From an uncultured Bacteroides sp. (GTDB taxonomy: Bacteria > Bacteroidota > Bacteroidia > Bacteroidales > Bacteroidaceae): a stretch of 26,720 bases of DNA. The notes beneath the pieces were generated by a model that saw only the letters and a list, made by a program, of their open reading frames with translations, was not told the DNA's origin and searched no databases. The stretch covers positions 1 to 26,720 of the forward strand of contig CAAFUN010000041.1 in the NCBI GenBank assembly GCA_900766195.1, written 5' to 3'. Made by a program: the position numbers and the translations under genes. This document shows positions 17,033-25,508 of the stretch, piece after piece. Each line of letters begins with the position of its first letter. Position 1 is the first letter of the stretch.

Positions 17033-18052
17033 TCAGAATCTGAATTGAATCTGCGCTTGTACCAGATTATAACTTTTTCCTATATGTAGGTCACAATAAG
17101 TGTATTGCGCTTGCAAACGACATTTGGGATAGAACCAGTATTGGAGCCCTGCGGTGTAATTCGTTTGCTTATAGTCCATAGCTTTGTCTTTATTAAAATA
17201 ATCATAGGATGCAATAGCATCTAGCTTTGGTAGAACATGGGCACATGCAGTGGCATAATATCCATCACTTTTTACCTCACCATCTTTTCCGGCAAGATAC
17301 TCCGTGCGAATATCTATTGGTTTTGTTTTGATTACTGCCCCTACCGACAGGCGATCTCTTGTGTAGCTTTCGCCTACCTTTATTGTTGGATTTATGGTAG
17401 AGGTTGCAATAGCGCATCCCTTCCCTTTAATGAAAGAGCTTCCTATGGAGATCCATTTAGCAGGGTTTATCATTAAGGTTCCTACAATATCCTTGTTGTT
17501 ATTTTTATCTTTTACGTTAATACCCTGTCCATTCATTAAGCCCAGGTCATAATGAAGAAATTTGTTGAAGAAATCACCATAAACCATCAAACCCATGTCT
17601 CGTCCGCTGTTTGATCCGTATAATGGATCACTGTTGTTTGCACCTACATAGTAACTTACAGCTTGGGATGTGCAATTTATTAATTCTACCGTTGAGGGTG
17701 AAAGAGGATTCTCTATACTGAACATTGTTTTAAATTGACCTATGCGAGCTGTCAGTTGAGGAAGGAAGTGATAATCGGTGTACAGTTCCAGCAAAGTTCC
17801 ACCACTATTGAAATTGTACATAAAATAACATGACCACTTATCTGTTATTTTTCCTTCGGCCATGAAAATGATGCGCTTGATGTCGAAGGTGTTTGACTTT
17901 TCTTCTGTACTTTCATAAGTATAGCCCAGTTGGGCGTATCCGGATATAGTAATGCGCTCTTTTAGCGTATTTATAGCTTTATTTAAATTAATATCTTGTG
18001 CTGAAACGCTGGTTATGCAAAGAAAAGCTAGTATTGATATAAGATATTTCAT
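17033..18052 (-). CDS. Outer-membrane porin (phosphate-selective porin O/P-like)
   Basis: This 339-residue protein has a cleavable signal peptide (MKYLISILAFLCITSVSAQ). A short helical stretch (INLNKAINTLKERI) is followed by alternating amphipathic strands such as ITISGYAQLGYTYES, WSCYFMYNFNSGG and AGLQYWFYPKCRLQAQYTY. It ends in Phe (VQAQIQFRF), as expected for a BAM substrate. The pattern fits the OprP/OprO-like porin family common in Bacteroidetes. The solute is not predictable. It is separated from pgk by a terminator and lies upstream of the TPR gene. Confidence 0.82.
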   Translation of the reverse strand: MKYLISILAFLCITSVSAQDINLNKAINTLKERITISGYAQLGYTYESTEEKSNTFDIKRIIFMAEGKITDKWSCYFMYNFNSGGTLLELYTDYHFLPQLTARIGQFKTMFSIENPLSPSTVELINCTSQAVSYYVGANNSDPLYGSNSGRDMGLMVYGDFFNKFLHYDLGLMNGQGINVKDKNNNKDIVGTLMINPAKWISIGSSFIKGKGCAIATSTINPTIKVGESYTRDRLSVGAVIKTKPIDIRTEYLAGKDGEVKSDGYYATACAHVLPKLDAIASYDYFNKDKAMDYKQTNYTAGLQYWFYPKCRLQAQYTYCDLHIGKSYNLVQAQIQFRF

Positions 18053-18112
18053 GGGTTTGGGAGAAGTAAATAAGTCATTGAATTAGAAATGAGATTATGT
18101 TTGCGGGATAGC

Positions 18113-18146
18113 AAAAAGGCAACCCTAATGTAAGGATTGCCTTTTT
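18113..18146 (-). terminator. Terminator after pgk
   Basis: AAAAAGGCAACCCT (18113-18126) pairs with AGGATTGCCTTTTT (18133-18146) with one mismatch and a 6-nt loop. It is symmetrical with A and T tails and lies 17 bp after the pgk stop codon on the minus strand. Confidence 0.8.
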
Positions 18147-18162
18147 ATAGATTGAGTTTTTA

Positions 18163-19419
18163 TTATTCTTCGATTGCAGCTATCCCCGGAAGAACCTTGC
18201 CTTCAATAGCTTCGAGTAATGCTCCTCCACCGGTAGATACGTAAGATACACCGTCTGCAAGACCAAATTTGTTAACGCAAGCCACAGAATCACCACCGCC
18301 AACAAGTGAGAAAGCACCGTTTTTGGTTGCTTCTACAATAGCCTCGCCTACTGAGCGTGAACCGTGTGTGAAGTTATCAAATTCAAATACTCCTGTAGGA
18401 CCATTCCATAGGATAGTCTTGGATTTCTTGATAACATCAGCAAAAATCTTTTCAGTCTCAGGACCTATATCCAAACCTTCCCATCCGTCGGGTATTTCAT
18501 TAACTTTGCAGAATTTTGTATTGGCATCGTTTGAGAATGAATCTGCTATTTTAGCATCTACGGCAAGTACAAGGTTAACACCTTTTTCTTTTGCTTTCTT
18601 GATCAGATCAAGTGCCAAGTCCAATTTATCATCTTCGCAAATAGACAAACCTATCTTACCTCCTTGTGCTTTTGTGAAGGTATAAGTCATACCGCCTGTG
18701 ATAATCAGGTTATCCACTTTGCTTAACAAGTTCTCAATGATCTCTATCTTTGATGAAACTTTTGAACCACCCATGATAGCAGTAAACGGACGTTTGATAT
18801 CATTCAATATCTTGTTTACAGCTTTCACTTCTTTCTCCATCAAATAACCAAACATCTTATGATCCTTGTCGAAGTATTTTGCTATTAAAGCTGTAGAAGC
18901 GTGTGCACGGTGAGCTGTACCAAATGCATCGTTCACATAGCAATCAGCATAAGATGCCAATTTCTTAGTAAACTCTTTCTGGCTTTCCTTAACTGCTTTC
19001 TTAGCAGTAGCTTTCTCTTCGTCGCTGGCGTCATCTGCCAAGCCACGTGGTTTGCCTTCTTCTTCAGCATAAAAACGCAGATTCTCAAGCAATAATGCTT
19101 GACCCGGTTTCAAAGCAGCAGCTTTTTCAGCAGCTTCTTTACCCATGCAGTCATTGGCAAATTGTACGTCTACTCCCAACAATTCAGATACATGTTTCAG
19201 GATATGCTTCAATGAAAATTTGTCAGTAGGACCTTTTGGACGCCCAAGATGGGAACCAATGATAACGCTACCACCATCATTCAAAATTTTCTTCAGTGTA
19301 GGAAGAGCTGCACGAATACGGGTATCATCCGTAATGTTGAAGTTCTCGTCCAAAGGTACATTAAAGTCTACACGGACGAATGCCTTTTTACCGGCAAAGT
19401 TAAATTGATCAATCGTCAT
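18163..19419 (-). CDS. pgk: Phosphoglycerate kinase
   Basis: This glycolytic enzyme converts 1,3-bisphosphoglycerate and ADP to 3-phosphoglycerate and ATP in the cytoplasm. The diagnostic segments are all present: VRVDFNVPLD (15-24), GSHLGRPKGP (55-64), LLENLRFY (110-117), NDAFGTAHRAHAS (163-175), MGGSKVSSKIEIIENLL, WNGPTGVFEFDNFTHGSR, GGGDSVACVNKFG, and STGGGALLEAIEGKVLPGI at the C-terminus. The length of 418 is slightly above the 390-400 norm because of a charged insert at about 124-150. It has its own -7 box upstream and a terminator downstream, so it is probably a single-gene unit after nth. Confidence 0.98.
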   Translation of the reverse strand: MTIDQFNFAGKKAFVRVDFNVPLDENFNITDDTRIRAALPTLKKILNDGGSVIIGSHLGRPKGPTDKFSLKHILKHVSELLGVDVQFANDCMGKEAAEKAAALKPGQALLLENLRFYAEEEGKPRGLADDASDEEKATAKKAVKESQKEFTKKLASYADCYVNDAFGTAHRAHASTALIAKYFDKDHKMFGYLMEKEVKAVNKILNDIKRPFTAIMGGSKVSSKIEIIENLLSKVDNLIITGGMTYTFTKAQGGKIGLSICEDDKLDLALDLIKKAKEKGVNLVLAVDAKIADSFSNDANTKFCKVNEIPDGWEGLDIGPETEKIFADVIKKSKTILWNGPTGVFEFDNFTHGSRSVGEAIVEATKNGAFSLVGGGDSVACVNKFGLADGVSYVSTGGGALLEAIEGKVLPGIAAIEE

Positions 19420-19465
19420 AATCTCTGTATTATTTAAAAGTGTTATTAATTCTTTTTCGTGACTG

Positions 19466-19473
19466 CAAAGTTA
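19466..19473 (-). promoter_or_regulatory. Candidate -7 box for pgk
   Basis: The minus strand reads TAACTTTG, a match to TAnnTTTG, about 47 nt upstream of the pgk start codon and inside the 90-bp nth-pgk gap. Confidence 0.5.
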
Positions 19474-19509
19474 GCATTTATTTCTTTTTTTGGTCATTAA
19501 ACCGCTATT

Positions 19510-20184
19510 TTATTCCACCTCTTTAGGCTTCGTTTGGTTTACTTTATACTTGCGGCAATAATATTGGCACATCAGTTGTAAACCGCAGTTGTCACATTGG
19601 GGAGTACGCGCCTGACAGATGTATCGACCATGTAAGATAAGCCAATGGTGAGCTATTGGTATCAGCTCTTCCGGAATGTGCTTTACCAACTCCTTTTCTA
19701 CACTTAATGGGGTAGTACAACTTTCGGAAACCAATCCTATGCGATGACTTACACGAAATACATGGGTATCCACCGCCATAGCTGCTTTATGAAATACGAC
19801 GGACTGTATGACATTTGCCGTCTTTCTTCCCACTCCCGGAAGCTTTATTAAATCTTCCAAAGTATCGGGAACCTGACTGTGAAAGTCATTGACTAGCATG
19901 CGTGCCATACCGACCAAGTGCTTGGCTTTGTTGTTGGGATATGATACGCTTCGGATATACTCGAATATGACTTCCGGACTGCTGGCAGCAAGAGCTTCCG
20001 GAGTAGGGAAGTCATGATAGAGCGTAGGGGTAATCATGTTCACCCGTTTGTCGGTACACTGTGCCGATAAAATGACGGCTATCAATAGCTCAAACGGATC
20101 GCTGTAATGAAGCTCTGTTTCGGCTATGGGGCGATTAATACGAAACCACTCGATAACCTTCTCGTAACGTTCTTTTTTTCTCAT
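19510..20184 (-). CDS. nth: Endonuclease III (DNA glycosylase/AP lyase)
   Basis: This base-excision-repair enzyme removes oxidised pyrimidines and cleaves the abasic site. The helix-hairpin-helix motif LPGVGRKTANVI places the catalytic Lys at residue 121, and the catalytic Asp is residue 139 (AVDTHVFRV). The C-terminal 4Fe-4S cluster follows C-x6-C-x2-C-x5-C (Cys190, 197, 200, 206). The length of 224 is typical. The start codon overlaps the stop of the MFS gene by 4 bases, so the two are translationally coupled. Confidence 0.97.
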   Translation of the reverse strand: MRKKERYEKVIEWFRINRPIAETELHYSDPFELLIAVILSAQCTDKRVNMITPTLYHDFPTPEALAASSPEVIFEYIRSVSYPNNKAKHLVGMARMLVNDFHSQVPDTLEDLIKLPGVGRKTANVIQSVVFHKAAMAVDTHVFRVSHRIGLVSESCTTPLSVEKELVKHIPEELIPIAHHWLILHGRYICQARTPQCDNCGLQLMCQYYCRKYKVNQTKPKEVE

Positions 20185-21377
20185 CGCAATTTATTTTTAT
20201 GATAATGCGGAGTAACTTTTCCGTTGAAGTAAAGTGCTGAAATAATGGTTAGACATGCTCCGAACAGGTAGGCCTTCCCAAAAGTGCTGACTTCGGCAAT
20301 GTATCCTCCGGTGAGCATACCTATGCCTATTCCTACATCCCACGATGTCAGATAGGTGGATGTGGCCGTACCACGTTGATTGTTAGGTGCCAGGTTCACA
20401 AATAAAGTGTTGTAGGCCGGAAACATAATACCAAAACCGATACCTAACAACAAGGCTATGACAAAGAAGACGATGGTGCATGCCACGCTATTCCAGCTAA
20501 TGATATATACACACGCAGACAAGAGGAAAAAACTAAATACGACAAGATACATACCTACTGATATGACTTGGGTTACTTTACCTTTGTCTACTATTTTTCC
20601 AGAAAATATTCGGGATATGGCCATTCCGATAGCCATGAAAGTAAAGAAAAGGCCTGTGGATGTATGTATTCCAATTTGCTTGGCATACATGGCTACATAA
20701 TTGGTTGCCATACCATAAGGTATGGAGAGCAATAACAGGCTGATGCCGGCGGGGATGCCTTTTAATAGAATGAAACGATCCAGAGAAATAGGTTCTCGTT
20801 GCACTGGAGGCTTATAGGGTGTCTTTACACGCGAAGCACAGAACAATCCGATAAGGCAAGATGCTAATGAGGTACAAAAGATGACAGGGTAACTAGTGCC
20901 GGCATCATGAAGAAACAATCCGGACATGGGGCCAACTGCCATGGCAATGTTGTTGGATAGTCCGTAATATCCCAAACCTTCACCTCTGCGGGAAGCCGGC
21001 ATAATATCAATAACTATCGTATTGCCGCTTACGGTAACCATCCCGAAGGATACGCCATGAATAATACGTAAGATGATAAAAAGGGTCAGCGAACTCGCTA
21101 TGAGATATCCGGCAAATATCATGCTAAAGATAAAGTATGCCAGAAGATATAGTGGCTTTCGGGCAAACGAATCAAGTAGATATCCGGAGAAAGGGCGTAT
21201 GCACAAGGCTGCTGCTGTGTAGCAGGAGAGTATAATACCAATTGTGCAATTGCCTGTCTTAAAAACTTCTGAAAGATAGAATGGCAACACAGGAATGAGC
21301 AACCAAAAACCAAAATAAAGTAAGAAGTTGGCTGCCAGTATGAAACAATAGTCCGGAGTTACTAATCTATCTTTCAT
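20181..21377 (-). CDS. Major facilitator superfamily transporter
   Basis: This 398-residue inner-membrane protein has about 12 hydrophobic helices in two halves. The loop after TM2 carries an MFS motif-A-like segment (FSGYLLDSFARKPLY), mirrored in the second half (FSGKIVDKGKV). The sequence around ISRIFSGKIVDKGKVTQV and SRRGEGLGYYGLSNNIAMAVGP resembles drug/sugar efflux-type MFS proteins. The substrate is unknown. It lies 73 bp downstream of pheS and overlaps nth by 4 bases. Confidence 0.9.
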   Translation of the reverse strand: MKDRLVTPDYCFILAANFLLYFGFWLLIPVLPFYLSEVFKTGNCTIGIILSCYTAAALCIRPFSGYLLDSFARKPLYLLAYFIFSMIFAGYLIASSLTLFIILRIIHGVSFGMVTVSGNTIVIDIMPASRRGEGLGYYGLSNNIAMAVGPMSGLFLHDAGTSYPVIFCTSLASCLIGLFCASRVKTPYKPPVQREPISLDRFILLKGIPAGISLLLLSIPYGMATNYVAMYAKQIGIHTSTGLFFTFMAIGMAISRIFSGKIVDKGKVTQVISVGMYLVVFSFFLLSACVYIISWNSVACTIVFFVIALLLGIGFGIMFPAYNTLFVNLAPNNQRGTATSTYLTSWDVGIGIGMLTGGYIAEVSTFGKAYLFGACLTIISALYFNGKVTPHYHKNKLR

Positions 21378-21450
21378 CTTTATATATTAATAGCTGATAG
21401 TCGGAGCTTAGGTATATGCTCTTTCACCATTTCGCTATCAACTCTTTTTT

Positions 21451-22470
21451 TTAATAAGCCGCTTCAAATTCTTTGAGGAAGCGCGTGTCGTTCTCTGAGA
21501 ATAGACGTAAATCCTTGACCTGGTATTTGAGGTTTGTAATACGCTCTATACCCATGCCCAGAGCATATCCGCTATATACTTTACTGTCTATGCCATTGCT
21601 TTCCAATACATTGGGGTCTACCATGCCGCAGCCTAATATCTCCACCCATCCGGTGTGCTTGCAGAATGGACAACCTTTTCCTCCACAAATGTTACAGCTG
21701 ATATCCATTTCGGCACTAGGCTCTGTAAATGGGAAGTACGAGGGGCGTAGACGTATCTTTGTATCGGCACCAAACATCTCTTTGGCAAACAGTAAAAGAA
21801 CTTGTTTCAAGTCAGTGAATGATACATCTTTATCTACATAAAGTGCTTCTACCTGATGGAAGAAACAGTGCGCACGATAACTGATAGCCTCGTTGCGGTA
21901 TACACGTCCGGGACAAATAATGCGAATGGGAGGTTGCGATACTTCCATTACACGGCTTTGTACGGATGAGGTGTGTGTACGTAGCAGAATGTCGGGATGT
22001 GATTCTATGAAAAAAGTATCCTGCATATCGCGAGCCGGATGATCTTCAGCAAAATTCAGCGCTGAAAATACATGCCAGTCATCTTCTATTTCCGGTCCTT
22101 CGGCTATGCTGAAGCCAAGTCTTGCAAAAATATCGATAATCTCATTTCTAACGATAGAGAGAGGATGACGGGTGCCTAACTTAATGGGATAGGCTGAACG
22201 TGTCAGGTCAAGATCATCGCAACCGGTGTCCTGACTTTCAAATTGGTCTTTCAGGGCAGCAATCTTTTCTTGCGCCATCGTTTTAAGTTCGTTCAGTTTT
22301 ACACCAACTTCTTTCTTTTGCTCGGCTGCTACATTCCTGAAATCAGCCATCAATTCATTAATGGCACCTTTTTTACTGAGGTATTTAATACGGAGTGCCT
22401 CTAGCTCGTCGGCATTGGCAGCTTTCAATGCTTTTACTTCTTGTAGTAGCTGATCAATTTTAGCTATCAT
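21451..22470 (-). CDS. pheS: Phenylalanyl-tRNA synthetase alpha subunit
   Basis: This catalytic alpha subunit charges tRNA-Phe in an alpha2-beta2 enzyme; the beta subunit is not in the window. An N-terminal coiled-coil tRNA-binding arm (residues about 1-85) is followed by the class II core: TRHPLSIVRNEIIDIFARLGF (100-120), motif 2 ICPGRVYRNEAISYRAHCFFHQVEALYVD, SYFPFTEPSAEMD, and motif 3 GYALGMGIERI. A CxxC-x4-CxxC cluster (Cys259, 262, 267, 270) sits between the last two, a likely zinc knuckle that occurs in a subset of bacterial PheS. The length of 339 is standard. Confidence 0.98.
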   Translation of the reverse strand: MIAKIDQLLQEVKALKAANADELEALRIKYLSKKGAINELMADFRNVAAEQKKEVGVKLNELKTMAQEKIAALKDQFESQDTGCDDLDLTRSAYPIKLGTRHPLSIVRNEIIDIFARLGFSIAEGPEIEDDWHVFSALNFAEDHPARDMQDTFFIESHPDILLRTHTSSVQSRVMEVSQPPIRIICPGRVYRNEAISYRAHCFFHQVEALYVDKDVSFTDLKQVLLLFAKEMFGADTKIRLRPSYFPFTEPSAEMDISCNICGGKGCPFCKHTGWVEILGCGMVDPNVLESNGIDSKVYSGYALGMGIERITNLKYQVKDLRLFSENDTRFLKEFEAAY

Positions 22471-22511
22471 ATTTTAGATTTTTATATTTCTACAGAATAC
22501 ATAAAACACTG

Positions 22512-22519
22512 CAAAGATA
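22512..22519 (-). promoter_or_regulatory. Candidate -7 box for the pheS-MFS-nth operon
   Basis: The minus strand reads TATCTTTG, matching the Bacteroides -7 consensus, about 42 nt upstream of the pheS start codon. Confidence 0.5.
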
Positions 22520-22722
22520 CAATTTTATTATAATATGCTGTCCACGCATTCTTATTTTTCAATGTGCAAAGAATGCACCGGATATCTGAAAATATAAGTG
22601 TATTGCCCTTTTTGCGCTAAATAATTTAGTGATTTGACGGTTGTATGCTAATTATGTAATGTGATGTAACATATGCAAAACTATATGTAACTTGATTGTA
22701 CGGTAAAGAGGAAAATACTATT

Positions 22723-22730
22723 TATTTTTG
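22723..22730 (+). promoter_or_regulatory. Candidate -7 box for the double esterase gene
   Basis: TATTTTTG matches TAnnTTTG and lies 32 nt upstream of the ATG at 22763. Confidence 0.45.
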
Positions 22731-22762
22731 TAAGTGATAACAAACTTATAATTCTAATAGAT

Positions 22763-24682
22763 ATGAAACACGCCTTGTGCATTATTGTATTCTTTGTTGG
22801 TTGGTGTATAAACACTCAGGGACAAAACAGTGTATTGCCACATTCTTCCGCAGGCTTTGATCAAGAAACCCCCGGCATTAACAGAGGTAAAATTGATACG
22901 GTGACTTATGCTTCGAAAACAGTAGGAGTAAAGCGTCAAGCTTTGGTTTATACTCCTCCCGGATATTCCAAGCATCAAAAATATCCGGTGCTCTATCTTT
23001 TGCATGGTATAGGCGGCGACCAGTATGAGTGGCTGAACAATGGAAAACCGCAAGTTATTCTAGATAATTTTTATGCGGGAAATAAGATAGTTCCTATGAT
23101 TGTAGTGCTCCCTAATGGACGGGCAATGAAGGATGATAGTGCGGCTGGTGATATAATGGCGCCCGATAAAGTACAGGCTTTTGCTACATTCGAGAAAGAT
23201 TTACTCTCCGATTTGATTCCTTTTATAGAAAAGAAGTATCCCGTGCTGAAAGACAGAGAGCATCGTGCCATTGCAGGATTGTCAATGGGTGGAGGACAAT
23301 CGCTTAATTTCGGGCTTGGTAATCTGGATAAGTTTGCGTGGGTGGGCGGTTTCTCGTCTGCTCCAAATACAAAGGTTCCACAGGAACTTCTTCCTTATCC
23401 CGAATCGGCAAAGAAACTGTTGAAGTTGCTTTGGATTTCGTGCGGTGATAATGATAATCTGATAACGTTCAGTGCACGGACTCACGATTATCTACAACAG
23501 AACGGTGTTCCACATATCTTTTATGTAGAGCCTGGTGTTCACGACTTTAAGGTTTGGAAGAACGATCTGTTTCTGTTCTCTCAGCTACTTTTTAAGCCCG
23601 TTGATCCTTCTACCTTCAGTCGCTACGGACTGCATGGTAAAGTGCCCGAGACAAATGTGAGAAGAGCAAAATATCCGCAAATCACTTCGGATAGCCGGGC
23701 CATCTTTCGTATAAAAGCACCTGAGGCACAGAAGGTACAGATAGATTTGGGGCGGAAGTATGATCTGTCTAAAAATGATGAGGGAGAATGGCAGGTGGTG
23801 ACCGATTCATTGGGCGAAGGTTTCCATTACTATTCGTTATTAATTGATGGAGTAGCTGTAGCCGATCCTGCCAGTGAGACTTTCTTCGGTATGGGGCGTA
23901 TGGCAAGTGGTATTGAAATTCCGTTTAAAGGAGGTGATTATTATGCAGTGAAAGATGTGCCTCATGGTGATTTAAGAATTAAACGCTACTATTCGTCGGT
24001 TACAAAAGATTGGCGTCGTTTTTATATTTACACTCCTGCCGGCTATGACGTGAATGTAAATGAGAAATATCCGGTTCTCTATTTGCTGCACGGTGGTGGT
24101 GAAGATGAGAGAGGATGGGCTACACAAGGCAAGACAGATTTAATTATGGATAACCTGATTGCTGCCGGCAATGCCAAGCCTATGTTGGTTGTTATGCTTG
24201 ATGGCAATATGCCATCGGCTGGTTTTGACGATGGCTTTTTAAGAGCTTTTGAGTCGGAGCTGAAGCAAAGCGTCATACCTTTTGTCGAGCAAAACTACAG
24301 AGTGAAGAGTGATGCAGGTAGTCGGGCTTTGGCAGGTTTGTCAATGGGCGGTATGCAAACGTTGTATGCAGGATTATACAACACTCAGTTGTTTTCCTAT
24401 CTTGGCGTGTTTAGCTCAGGATGGTTGCCCAATCAGAATGCAGCTTCGGATGCACAATATAATTATATAAGTAAGCATAAGCCAGATATTGACAATCAGT
24501 TGAAACTGCTGTGGATTGCTATGGGTGGTAAGGAAGATATTGCTTACGCTAATTGTCAAACGATGCTTAACAGATTTAATGAACTGCAACTTAAATACAT
24601 CTACTCCGAATATCCGGGAGGACATTCGTGGCCGGTATGGAGAAATAATCTTTTCAATTTTGCTAGTTTATTGTTTAAATGA
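22763..24682 (+). CDS. Secreted tandem CE1-type esterase with central CBM48-like domain
   Basis: This 639-residue exported protein (signal peptide about 1-21) contains two complete alpha/beta-hydrolase esterase domains of the esterase D/feruloyl-esterase (CE1) type. Domain 1 (about 41-278) has YPVLYLLHGIGGD, nucleophile Ser174 in GLSMGGG, an acid near Asp229/231 and His260 (PGVHDFKVWKNDLF). A CBM48/E-set module follows (about 300-385, RAIFRIKAPEAQKVQIDL...FHYYSLLIDGV). Domain 2 (about 400-639) has YPVLYLLHGGGED, Ser527 in GLSMGGM, an acid near Asp592 and His621 (GGHSWPVWRNNLF). Homologues deacylate xylan or hydrolyse feruloyl esters; the substrate here is inferred. It stands alone, with its own promoter and terminator. 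Confidence 0.9.
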   Translation: MKHALCIIVFFVGWCINTQGQNSVLPHSSAGFDQETPGINRGKIDTVTYASKTVGVKRQALVYTPPGYSKHQKYPVLYLLHGIGGDQYEWLNNGKPQVILDNFYAGNKIVPMIVVLPNGRAMKDDSAAGDIMAPDKVQAFATFEKDLLSDLIPFIEKKYPVLKDREHRAIAGLSMGGGQSLNFGLGNLDKFAWVGGFSSAPNTKVPQELLPYPESAKKLLKLLWISCGDNDNLITFSARTHDYLQQNGVPHIFYVEPGVHDFKVWKNDLFLFSQLLFKPVDPSTFSRYGLHGKVPETNVRRAKYPQITSDSRAIFRIKAPEAQKVQIDLGRKYDLSKNDEGEWQVVTDSLGEGFHYYSLLIDGVAVADPASETFFGMGRMASGIEIPFKGGDYYAVKDVPHGDLRIKRYYSSVTKDWRRFYIYTPAGYDVNVNEKYPVLYLLHGGGEDERGWATQGKTDLIMDNLIAAGNAKPMLVVMLDGNMPSAGFDDGFLRAFESELKQSVIPFVEQNYRVKSDAGSRALAGLSMGGMQTLYAGLYNTQLFSYLGVFSSGWLPNQNAASDAQYNYISKHKPDIDNQLKLLWIAMGGKEDIAYANCQTMLNRFNELQLKYIYSEYPGGHSWPVWRNNLFNFASLLFK

Positions 24683-24782
24683 TGCATTATTGTTTTTATA
24701 GGTAGGTTTTAAGATATAGGAGTCGTTTGTAATATTTCAGTGGAAAGCTTTTTTAGGGTAATGTTGTTTTGGGAAAAGGGAA

Positions 24783-24822
24783 GGGAGTTGTCCGATGTAT
24801 CGGGCAGCTCTCTGTTGTTTTA
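24783..24822 (+). terminator. Terminator after the double esterase gene
   Basis: GGGAGTTGTCCGAT (24783-24796) pairs with ATCGGGCAGCTCTC (24799-24812) using only Watson-Crick and G-U pairs, followed by TGTTGTTTTAT. Confidence 0.7.
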
Positions 24823-24865
24823 TAGTGCAAAATCTTATAATATTGTATATCGACATAAAATTAAA

Positions 24866-24890
24866 AAGGCTACTCGTCGCGAGCAGCCTT
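24866..24890 (+). other. Hairpin of unknown role (possible small-RNA or attenuator element)
   Basis: AAGGCTACTCG and CGAGCAGCCTT form an 11-bp stem with one mismatch and a 3-nt loop. It is preceded by an A-run and followed by CTCTG rather than a T-run, so it is a poor plus-strand terminator, although on the minus strand the stem is followed by TTTTTAA. Confidence 0.4.
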
Positions 24891-25204
24891 CTCTGTATCA
24901 GTTAACCTTAAATTCTAATCCTATGAAAAGTATTACGAATATACTGATATATAATGTTATACCAAATTATTTCGGCTTTTATTCTTTCTTTATAACAACG
25001 TTTAGGATCAAGTGTTATCTTGTTAACTAATTAACTAAATAAATTGCTTATTTAACTAAAAAGTATGTTGAAAAACGAAAGAATATTCATTGATACGCAA
25101 ACTGTCCCCATAAAACAAAAATAATGTTTAAAGCACCTCTCTCTTGTATCATCAGATGAGATGAATCTATTTAAGAAAGACGGATACTTTTATTTGTTAT
25201 TTGC

Positions 25205-25284
25205 ATTAAGTCCCAACACATCATCTGTTGCTGTTAAGTAGATGATGTGTTGGGGTTTAATAGATGATGTGTTGAGTCCTAATA
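25205..25284. repeat. 22-bp-period direct repeat with an inverted copy
   Basis: TAGATGATGTGTTG occurs at 25239 and again 22 bp later at 25261, each followed by a variable block and TAATA. A degenerate third unit may begin at 25283. An inverted copy (CCCAACACATCATCT, 25212-25226) pairs perfectly for 15 bp with 25240-25254 across a 13-nt loop; with G-U pairs the stem extends to 25205-25261. The function is unknown. Confidence 0.8.
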
Positions 25285-25395
25285 CATGGTCTGTCTTGAC
25301 ACAAGAAGATAATATATGTGTTTCTTAAAAGAGAGTAATATACAATATGGCTTGGAGAGCTGAGAAGAATATAACTATTGCGTTGACTATTTAAA

Positions 25396-25430
25396 AAGAA
25401 ATGGGGCAGCTGTTAACTGCCCCATTTCTT
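25396..25430 (-). terminator. Terminator after the choloylglycine-hydrolase-like gene
   Basis: AAGAAATGGGGCAG (25396-25409) pairs perfectly with CTGCCCCATTTCTT (25417-25430) over a 7-nt loop. On the minus strand it is followed by TTTAAATAG after TTTCTT, and it lies about 80 bp past the stop codon of the minus-strand gene. It could work in both directions. Confidence 0.85.
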
Positions 25431-25508
25431 TCTTAAGCTTCCATTCTTTTAGCTTTTAGCTATGAACTAATAGAGTGTGATATGATTACAATAAAGAGAG
25501 CATTTGTA

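Larger units (their letters stand above)
24683..25508. other. 826-bp non-coding region with hairpins and repeats
   Basis: No convincing gene was found. The region holds the esterase terminator (24783-24822), a second hairpin (24866-24890), and a 35-codon frame with ATG at 24923 and stop at 25030, which has no recognisable family. It also holds three TTAACTAA copies (25023-25030, 25031-25038, 25052-25059), the 22-bp repeat block (25205-25284) and a terminator (25396-25430). It could hold a small RNA, but this is not shown. Confidence 0.6.

Noticed and set aside
24740..25030. 96-codon open frame
   Set aside because: It runs through the esterase terminator and the second hairpin, starts without an obvious leader, and has no family resemblance.
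25205..25284. CRISPR array
   Set aside because: The units are 22-bp period with almost no spacer, there are only two or three, one copy is inverted, and no cas gene is present.
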